In this document: positions 56,196-64,000 of the stretch, piece by piece
Layout of the letters: each line of letters opens with the position of its first letter
Numbering within the stretch: the first letter of the stretch is position 1
Source of the DNA: Rana temporaria
Lineage: Eukaryota; Chordata; Amphibia; Anura; Ranidae
Length of the DNA stretch: 64,000 nt
NCBI RefSeq assembly: GCF_905171775.1
Contig: NC_053494.1
Location: 198,291,544 to 198,355,543 of the forward strand
Reading direction: 5' to 3'
The notes under the pieces: generated by a model
Told to the model about the DNA's origin: nothing
Database searches by the model: none
Seen by the model: only the letters and a program-made list of their open reading frames with translations
Position numbers and translations under genes: made by a program

Positions 56196-56447
56196 AACCC
56201 TACGGAATAAGACTGGGATGCCATTAAAGTTCATGTGCGTGTAAAGGCAGGTGCCCCAATACTTTTGGTAATATAATGTAGGTTAAATGACACTGGTTTT
56301 CGTTCTACTCTCAACATTTGCTGGTGGAAAAGGTATTGCTAAGGGGGTAGATCTGTACTGAAAGTGGTTCTTGCAGCAAAAGTTGTTACTTTTTTCTTTT
56401 GCTAAGCAAAGGATTTATAATATGTAATACAAAACTGGAGTTCTGCT

Positions 56448-57430
56448 TTAACCACTTCCGGACCGCCACATGTACATATACGTCGGCAGAATGGCACGGA
56501 CAGGCACATTGGCGTACCTGTACGTCCCTGCCTAAACGTGGGTCGGGGGTCCGATCGGGACCCCCCCCCCCGGTACATGCGGCGGTTCGTGTGGCTTCAG
56601 GAGCGATCCGGGACGAGGGCGCGGCTATTAGTTTCTAGCTGCCCCCTCGCGATCGCTCCCCGGAGCTGAAGAACGGGGAGAGCCGTATGTAAAAACGGCT
56701 TCCCCGTGCTTCACTGTGGCGGCTGCATCGATCGTGTGATCCCTTTTATAGGGAGACACGATCAATGATGTCAGACCTACAGCCACACCCCCCTACAGTT
56801 GTAAACACACACTAGGTGAACCCTAACTCCTACAGCGCCCCCTGTGGTTAACTCCCAAACTGCAACTGTCATTTTCACAATAAACAATGCAATTTAAATG
56901 CATTTTTTGCTGTGAAAATGACAATGGTCCCAAAAATGTGTCAAAATTGTCCGAAGTGTCCCCCATAATGTCGCAGTCACGAAAAAAATCGCTGATCGCC
57001 GCCATTAGTAGTAAAAAAAAATAAAATAAATAAAACTATCCCCTATTTTGTAAACGCTATAAATTTTGCGCAAACCAATCGATAAACGCTTATTGCGATT
57101 TTTTTTTACCAAAAATAGGTAGAAGAATACGTATCGGCCTAAACTGAGGAAAAAAAATTATATATGTTTTTGGGGGATATTTATTATAGCAAAAAGTAAA
57201 AAATATTGCATTTTTTTCAAAATTGTCGCTCTATTTTTGTTTATAGCGCAAAAAATAAAAACCGCAGAGGTGATCAAATACCACCAAAAGAAAGCTCTAT
57301 TTGTGGGGAAAAAAGGACATCAATTTTGTTTGGGAGCCACGTCGCACGACCGCTCAATTGTCTGTTAAAGCGACGCAGTGCCGAATTGTAAAAACCCTTG
57401 GGTCATTTAGCAGCATATTGGTCCGGTTAA
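56448..57430 (-). mobile_element. Family A repeat, copy A7, full length
   Basis: TTAA occurs at 56448-56451 and 57427-57430, inner ends CCACTTCCGGACCGCC and CATATTGGTCCGG. The core order is reversed. Non-coding. Confidence 0.85.
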
Positions 57431-57926
57431 TCTGTTTTAGTCTATCCCTTGCCGATCTTGCTTTGCTCCAAGTACTTCTTGGCCTTCCAGCTCAGTTAAG
57501 TCAAGAATGTCAGCCTACCATTGTTGAAACTAATTGCATGTTAGGATTGTTAAGATATAATTTGATTAGTAAAACATTGAAGTCGTTAGGCTGTCATGTA
57601 GGCCTTTAGGAAGGTGCACATGGGAGAGGCAATTCACTGCCATCAAAAGGACCCTTAATTATACCTGTTTTCAACATGGTTATAAAAATAGTCTGAGATG
57701 CATACAGCTGAAAAATATATGAAATTCTCACTCCACTAACAATGAGTCCTTACAGTATAGAGTCTGTCTTATCTGCCACAGTACCAACAGTGAGGGATTT
57801 CAAATAGGGATGAGTGATTTAGGCTTTAGAAAATACATTTTATTGTTTTTTCATTACTTTTTTTGTTTGGGGGGAGGGGGGTATTTAAAGAATTTGTTAA
57901 CCCCCCAAAAAAAGGATCCTGCTCCT
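57431..57926. other. No gene seen
   Basis: Unassigned, of ordinary composition. Confidence 0.35.
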
Positions 57927-59412
57927 TTAACCACTTCACTTCAGAAGATTTGGCTGCTCAATGACCAGGCCATTTTTAGCGATTTTGGCACTGCATCGTT
58001 TTAACTGAGAATTGTGCGGTCGTGCGATGCTGAACCCAAACAAAATTGACGTCCTTTTTTCCCCCACAAATAGAGCTTTCTTTTGGTGGTATTCGATCAC
58101 CTCTGCGTTTTTTTTTTTTTTTTTTTTGCACTATAAACAACAAAAAAATACGAAAATTTTGAAAAAAAATACAATGGGCCAGATCCACGTACAGCGGGCG
58201 CAACTTAAATATTCGGATTTAAGTTACACCGCCGCAAAATTTCTACCTAAGTGCCCGATCCACAAAGCACTTACCTAGAAATTTGCAGCGGTGTAACTTA
58301 AATCCGTCCGGCGCAAGGCGGGCCCAATCTAATGGGGCGAGTCCCATTTAAATTAGGCGCGCTCCCGCGCCGGACGTACTGCGCATGCTCCCGACACGAT
58401 TTTCCCGACGTGCTTTGCGCAAAGTTACGTTGCGCCGAGTTTTGAGAATCGCGACGGGTGTAAAAGAAAAAAAAAGAGTTGCGGCAGGAAAAAAAGTTTT
58501 TTTTAAAAAAATTGGACAGCGACGCGGGAAAGAAGGGTCTACTTTTACATGGTGTACTAAGTTTACACTTTGTAAAAGCAGCCCTAATTTTGCGACGGCA
58601 AACTAACACTTACGGGAAAAAAAACGAAGGGAAAAAGCTTTGTGGATCTCCGTAAGTGCTAATTTGCATACCCAACGCGGAATTTCGACGAGAAATGCCC
58701 CTAGCGGCGGCCGCGGTATTGCATCCTAAGATCCGACAGTGTAAAACTATTACACCTGCCGGATCTTAGGAATATCTATGCGTAACTGATTCTATTAATC
58801 AGTCGCATAGATAGAAACAGGGATACGACGGCGTATCAGTAGATACGCCTGCGTATCCCTTTTGTGGATCTGACCCAATATTTTGTATTTTTTGCTATAA
58901 TAAATATCCCCCAACTTTAAAAGAAAAAAAAAAAGCGACTTTCTTCCTCAGTTTAGGCCGATACGTATTCTTCAACATATTTTTGGTAATAAAAATGTCA
59001 ATAAGTGTATATTGATTGGTTTGCGCAAAAGTTATACCGTCAAAAATAAAATAGGGGATAGATTTATGTCATTTATATTATTATTATTTTTTTTACTAGC
59101 AATGGCAGCGATCTGCGATTTTTATCGGGACTTGCGACATTATGGCGGACCGATCGGACACTTTCGACACATTATTGGGACCATTGACAATTATACAGCA
59201 ATCAGTGCTATAAAAATGCACTGATTGCTGTATAAATGTCACTGGCAGGAAATGGGTTAACACTAGGGGGCAATCATGTGGTTAACCGTGTTCCCTAGTG
59301 TGTGTTCTAACTGTAGGGGGTGGGACTGAATAGAGGAGATGGCAGATCGCTGTTCCTAGCTGTTCCTAGCTAGTGGGAACTCACGATCTGCCTCTCCTTA
59401 CAGAACAGGGAT
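57927..59412 (+). mobile_element. Family A repeat, copy A8, split by C, 3' truncated
   Basis: TTAACCACTTCACTTCAG at 57927 begins it. The core is resumed after 58880. The tail joins the reversed K4 copy. Confidence 0.75.
58176..58876. mobile_element. Family C element, copy 9
   Basis: The ends GGGCCAGATCCACGT and TTTGTGGATCTGACCC are inverted. An AAT duplication flanks it (58173-58175, 58877-58879). Confidence 0.85.
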
Positions 59413-59850
59413 ACTGCAGCTGCTGACTTTTAATATTAGGACACTTACCTGCCCAGGGCGCCTGCGATGTCCTCACCCGAAGCCGATCTGTCCCTCGGCT
59501 CCCGGGTGGAGGCGCCGCCATCTTTGGTAAGGGAATCAGGAAGTGAAGCCTTGCGGCTTCACAGCCTGGTTCCCTACTGTGCATGGGCAAGTCGCGCTGC
59601 GCATCCTCACTGGTCCCTGCTGTCTTCTGGGTCCGTGTGTCTCCCAGAAGACAGGGGGGCAAAGGAGGGGCTGGACATGGAACAGATCGCCGCAGATACT
59701 GCAGCGATCTATGCCCGGAAGTGGAAGCAAATACCTGTATTAGACAGGTATCTTCTCCCCCTCCCCCTGAAAGGTGCCAAATATGACTCCGGAGGGGGGG
59801 GAGGATTCTGAAAAACGGAAGATCCATTTTCGGGTTGAACACCACTTTAA
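59410..59850 (-). mobile_element. TTAA element K4, reverse relative of K1
   Basis: CAGCTGCTGACTTTTAATAT and GACACTTACCTG complement K1 at about 23050-23100. GTTGAACACCACTTTAA closes it at 59850. The first part is missing. Confidence 0.6.
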
Positions 59851-60285
59851 GATAAAAAACCTTTTGTGTGTAGCAGCCTCCCCAGCACCCCCCAATCACT
59901 TGCCTGAGCCCCATCTTTCTCCAGCGATGTCCACAAATGTCTAAGCCATCTGGGACACTCCTCCTGATTGGCTGAGACATAGCAGCGGCGCCATTGGCTC
60001 CCGCGGCTGTCAATCAAAGTCAGTCAGCCAATCAGGGGATAGAGGGGGCGGGGCTGGGTCAGGGGTCTGTGTCTGAATGGATACACCAAACTCTGACTCG
60101 TGCCCCCATAGAAAGCTGCTGACTGTAGGGGCACTCAATAGAAGGGAGGAGCCAGGAGCAGCAAAGAAAGACCTGAGAAGAGAAGGATCCAGGCTGCTCT
60201 GTGCAAAATCAACTGCACAGAGGAGGTAAGTATAATATGTTTTTTATTTTAATTGTTTTTAATCAAGACTTTACAATTACTTTAA
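59847..60285 (-). mobile_element. TTAA element K3
   Basis: TTAA at 59847 (shared with K4) and 60282-60285. It is the same family as K2, with GCCCCCATAGAAAGCTGCT and GGCTCCCGCGGCTGTCAAT segments. Confidence 0.6.
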
Positions 60286-60611
60286 TGTGAACTCAACTTG
60301 ACCTTATTTACTAAGCTAACTAAAAATTCAACTTCATTTTTCAATCATTCAATCTATCTATGAATACATCCCCATACAGTGCAGAATAGTCATGTCATGG
60401 CTCTGACTCACTTGTATGTGTCAGCTTCAGCTATTGGGCTCTGTAAACTTTGGGAAATTTTCAGTAAAGCTGATATAAATACACAGCCAAAATTATGAAA
60501 AGAAGACTTAACTGCCCCCTGCTGGCTGAATATGAAACCAGAAAATAAATGTCCATATAAATAGTTATTTTTAACTAATCAAAAAACATAAATTGTTGCC
60601 ATATAAACATT
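60286..60611. other. No gene seen
   Basis: Short AT-rich unassigned stretch. Confidence 0.35.
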
Positions 60612-61349
60612 GGCCCGGATTCAAACAGATCGGCGCTCTATTTGCGGAGGCGCAGGGCAACGATTTTGCCCTGCGCCCCCGCAAATATTTTGCGCTGCCC
60701 TCGATTCACGGAGCAGTAGCTCCATAAATTGCGAGGGCGCTCCGGCAAAATTGCCCGGTGTAAGCGCGCGCAATGTAAATGATCCCACCGGGGGCGGGAA
60801 TCATTTAAATTAGGCGCGTTCCTGCGCCGATCGTAAAGCGCATGCGCCGTCGGGAAACTTTCCCGACGTGCATTGCGGCAAATGACGTCGCAAGGACGTC
60901 ATTTGCTTCAAAGTGAACGCGAATGGCATCCAGCGCCATTCACGTATCACTTACGCAAACGGCGTGAAATTCAAATTTCACGACGCGGGAACGGAGGGTA
61001 TACTTTAGCATTGGCTGCCCCTACTATTAGAAGGGGCAGCCTTACGCTAAAGACGCGTACGGAAACTCCGTACCTGGCTTGCGTGGGGCCCGCGCAAGCT
61101 TGTGAATCAGTGGTAGTATGCAATTTGTATACTACACGCTGATACACAATGGGAGCGGCCCCTAGCGGCCCCCGCAAGAATGCAGCCTAAAATCTGCGAG
61201 GCATAAGAGCCTTATGCCGTGCAGATTTTAGCCTGCAGTCGGTGTAACGAGGTTCCTGAATCAGGAGCACTCGTTACACCGGAGCAAGTAAGCACTTGCG
61301 CTGCGTAACCTATGGTTGCGCGGGCGCAAGTGCTTCTTGAATCTGGGCC
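60612..61349. mobile_element. Family C element, copy 10 (diverged subfamily)
   Basis: The ends GGCCCGGATTCAAACAG and CTTGAATCTGGGCC are inverted with an ATT duplication (60609-60611, 61350-61352). Interior words (GGGCGCAAGTGCTT) differ from other copies. Confidence 0.8.
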
Positions 61350-61352
61350 ATT

Positions 61353-62275
61353 ATGATGAAATGAAGAAACGCAGATAAAGAAAAACGCTATCCTTCCCTT
61401 TAAATTATGATAATTAGGGATGTTAAAATGTTGGAAGCATATGTGAGAATTGTCAAGGTCTGACCTTGAGCTTCAGGATTTTTCTTTACATCTCTGGGAT
61501 CTGTGGACTGACAGACTTTCGCGGGGAATCCTATACATTTTCATGCAGATAAAGGATTTTATGGATTGTGGGCTGCATAATTCATAATTGTTAAAAAATA
61601 AATAAAATAACCAGTGCATGCTGATTTTTGTTTCCGCGCACTCCAGTTCAAACCGATTCAGCTGCGTGAGGCCACTGACCCCTACATCAAGGCAATCAAC
61701 TAATATCCCTATTTGCTAATTCAGCTCTGCATGCCCTAATTAAAGCGACCAGTTTTCTCATAATGACAAATAACACATTATAGTTTAGCAAATTGAGCAA
61801 AGTGCTGTGTAAGCCAGAGCAGCTAATCTTACATTAGATCTAAACCCTAAATGGATGGCGTTTAGTTTGCTAAAGCATAGTGTATCATAAATTATATTTT
61901 TCATAAACATATTTTTCTTTATTTTTTTCAATTCAATTTATTTTTATTTTTTACCACCTATTATCGCATTTTATCATGCTGATCATCATAGCCAGCTCTT
62001 TTCAGCCACATCCTGCCTATATGCACTTACTCCAGAATCAGCTGCACATCATTGCTTTAATATTAATATCCTAATAGTGACAACAGTGACCCATGCCAGT
62101 GCAATGTGTGTCAGTACAGTTGCTTTTAGTCTTCATCAGGGAAGCATGTGACATGGTGACAACGCAGGAGTACCAGTGAGAGACAATTATTGCTGGAAAT
62201 GCCTGAACAAAAGTTTTCATGGCAGGATCACCAATTATTATTTAAAGTTATACTAAAGGTAAATTACAAATATAT
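61353..62275. other. Unique island, strongest candidate conserved non-coding element
   Basis: Repeat-free, with CTATTTGCTAATTCAGCTC, CATGCCCTAATTAAAGCG and TTTTCTCATAATGACAAATA text typical of vertebrate developmental enhancers. Alignment is needed; I cannot name the locus. Confidence 0.4.
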
Positions 62276-62283
62276 ACTGTATA

Positions 62284-62576
62284 CAGGGGCGGACTGACAA
62301 CTCATGGGGCCCCTGGGCAATAGAAGATTATGGGGCCCCTCTGGCTTACAGATGACCACCACGCCAGGAGGTAGTGCAGAGGCGGGCAGCTAAAATATTG
62401 GGATATTCACATTAAAAGCATGTCATTTTCGGACATATCAGGGACAGATCTAAAAAAAACACAGATTTTTACATACTGTCCCTGGTTTTACTGAGCCTGG
62501 CAACCCGGATGGGGCCCCCTAGTGGCATGGGGCCCTCGGGCAGTGCCCAAGTGACTCAATGGTCAGTCCGCCCCTG
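62284..62576. mobile_element. hAT MITE with perfect 8-bp duplication
   Basis: The ends are CAGGGGCGGACTGACAACTC and TGGTCAGTCCGCCCCTG. ACTGTATA is duplicated at 62276-62283 and 62577-62584. Confidence 0.95.
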
Positions 62577-62587
62577 ACTGTATATAT

Positions 62588-62795
62588 ATACTGTATATAC
62601 TCAAGTATAAGCCAACCTGAATATAAGCCGAGACACCTAATTTTACCACAAAAAAAAACACGTATTGACTCGAGTATAAGCCTAGGGTACACAATGCCCA
62701 TCTGCAGCCTCACTGTGCCCATTTGTAGCCTCACTGTGCCCATCTGCGTGAATCCTTTTGATGTTATACTCAAAAATATTAGACCAGAGTATTAA
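62588..62795. mobile_element. Mariner-type MITE fragment
   Basis: ACTCAAGTATAAGCC and GACTCGAGTATAAGCCTAG are repeated end-like motifs. A short tandem CAGCCTCACTGTGCCCATCT follows, then TTATACTCAAAAATATT may be the far end. Confidence 0.5.
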
Positions 62796-62799
62796 ATAA

Positions 62800-63279
62800 T
62801 GACCCTCAAATTGTTACTTTACCCCCCTGCCTAAACTAAATGTTAGATTCCTGCAGTTATGGGATAACAGACTAACCACTGTCCACTTAAAACGCACGTT
62901 ATTTACTGCAAGACCTGGTATTACTAAATTGATTTAATTCCATGCGATCAAACTGTCCAATGTTACTTTGTCCTATTGGACAAATATTGAGGCCACCTCC
63001 GCTGTAAAAACATCCTCACAGTTAAAAATAAACCTAAAAAAATGCCCAGTGGCACTGGGGTGTGCTGGAGGGTCTATTTTGCTGGCTGCTGGGGGACCAT
63101 ATGTTGCTGGTGGGTCAGTTGTTTGCTGGGAGGGATCTACTGTTGAGGGAGGGGTCTACTTATGCTGGCTTCTGGGAGAGTTATTGTTGCTGGTGGGCAG
63201 AGGCCTATTGTTGCTAGGTTGGATCTATTGCTGCTGGGGTGTATTTTGTTGGGGGGCAGGGGGCAGATACAAGGGGTGT
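62800..63279. repeat. Unassigned, then a G-rich degenerate repeat
   Basis: From 63050, imperfect TTGCTGGTGGG/TGCTGGGAGG words repeat. The frames here are low complexity. Confidence 0.5.
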
Positions 63280-63845
63280 GTCAGGACCAGGATCTGAACC
63301 CACAATCTCTTTTGCGTCTGGCAGTAGATCTTCTTGTTGAGCCACCTGAGGTGCTGGACAGCTCATACATTCTATCTTGTTGCTGGCGAACCTTGAACTC
63401 CTTGCTCCTCCCATTAACCTATTTAAGTCTTACCTTTGCACTTCCTGTTTGCTGGATTATTGTGCTCTCTCCAGCCAATATCCTGCTCATTTCGCTCCTG
63501 CTGCCGTCTGTATCTTCATTACCATTTGTTACTGACCTTGGCTTGTTCCTCGTTTATGCTTTCACTTGATCCCAACATGCAACCACTTGTTACTAGCCTT
63601 TGGCTTGTTTACTGACTATGGTTCTGCTTGATCCCTACTTGCTATATCTGCTACTGCAACCTAGCTTGCTCACATCCTGGTGGGGCTATCCTGAGGAGTG
63701 CAGCCTGGCACTAGCATGCAGCAAAACCCATCTCCACCATCAGGAGCGCTAGTGAATACCAGCTAGTGCTTAAACCCTGCACCTCGGGTGAGCCCACATC
63801 ATCTGCCAGGGTGATCTGCTTGTGTTCTTATCCTGCTGGTTGGTG
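63280..63845 (+). mobile_element. Candidate LTR fragment
   Basis: TGTCAGGACCAGGATCTGAA is followed by TTGGCTTGTT/CTGCTTGATCCCTACT text, as in amphibian Gypsy LTRs. The complement of 63284-63355 has a B-box-like GGGTTCAGATCC, so a tRNA-derived SINE is an alternative. Confidence 0.35.
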
Positions 63846-64000
63846 GGAACCTCTGTACTAATATACATAGATAGCAAGCAATTGTGCTGTAAATTCTAAA
63901 ATAGCTTGCTAAGCTATTGCTAGGCTTGCCAGGCTTCACAAGTTTGTTGCACAATTGCAGTAAGTCTGCATTGCATAAGGTCAACTTTGCAAACACTCTG
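63846..64000. other. No gene seen
   Basis: Short window-end stretch without recognised features. Confidence 0.3.

Larger units (their letters stand above)
52456..56278 (+). mobile_element. Tc1-like element with long inverted ends, twice interrupted
   Basis: TA occurs at 52454-52455 and 56279-56280. The ends CACTATATTGTCAAAAGTAT and ATACTTTTGGTAATATAATG are inverted. The inverted match continues about 230 bp inward and covers the transposase C-terminal coding sequence on both sides, so the left end is a reversed copy of the right end. A hAT (52627-54734) and a probable LTR (54948-55895) interrupt it. Confidence 0.8.

Noticed and set aside
63284..63355. tRNA gene on the minus strand
   Set aside because: Only a B-box-like string is present; a cloverleaf with an intact anticodon stem could not be drawn, and an LTR origin explains the sequence better.

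Overview
The window looks like a stretch of anuran amphibian nuclear DNA, probably from a ranid or related frog. The reasons are the dense load of CpG-rich short DNA transposons, TTAA-flanked elements, hAT and Tc1/mariner copies, an L1 with poly(A), and hammerhead-bearing Penelope-like pieces. There is no bacterial gene organisation. The organism call is inferred from repeat character, not from a marker gene. I found no complete host protein-coding gene. The only convincing intact coding sequences are the two ORFs of an L1-clade LINE (ORF1 at 28441-29358, ORF2 at 30009-33770).

Layout. 1-13 kb: mixed short DNA transposons (families A, C and D below), a hammerhead motif at 2418-2467, and a promoter-like segment near 8.8-9.0 kb. 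13-18.5 kb: a repeat-poor island, a 24-bp minisatellite (14104-14822), a hAT with perfect 8-bp duplications (15399-16290) and more family A/C. 18.6-24.6 kb: two family D elements, each split by later insertions. 25.5-36.3 kb: a nested stack in which a Penelope-like element was split by C and D copies; one D copy then received the 6.5-kb L1 and a TTAA element, which itself holds a second Penelope-like insertion and a C copy. 36-51.6 kb: microsatellite, hAT copies with tandem arrays, a SINE, two family A copies and a broken Tc1 transposase. 52.5-56.3 kb: a Tc1-like element with inverted ends, interrupted by a hAT (itself holding a third Penelope-like insertion) and by a probable solo LTR. 56.4-64 kb: further A, C, TTAA and hAT copies.

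Family names are mine. A: about 1 kb, flanked by TTAA, ends CCACTT/AAGTGG. C: about 740 bp, ends GGGCCAGATTC/GAATCTGGCCC, with 3-bp A/T duplications (10 copies). D: ends GCC(C/G)CGTACACACGA and its complement, with interiors that differ between copies. E and G: ends GGCTGCATTCACACC and GGGCCCCTTTCACAC. K: TTAA-flanked Kolobok/T2-like elements. Several unique, A/T-motif-rich islands between the repeats look like candidate conserved non-coding DNA in a gene desert or long intron; this is inference only.

The most interesting material is (i) three Penelope-like insertions with inverted arms, two of them with 13-16 bp target duplications and all with hammerhead-type motifs, (ii) the apparently intact L1 whose insertion site can be reconstructed from sister copies inside the same window, and (iii) the D-type elements whose termini are shared but whose palindromic interiors are private to each copy.
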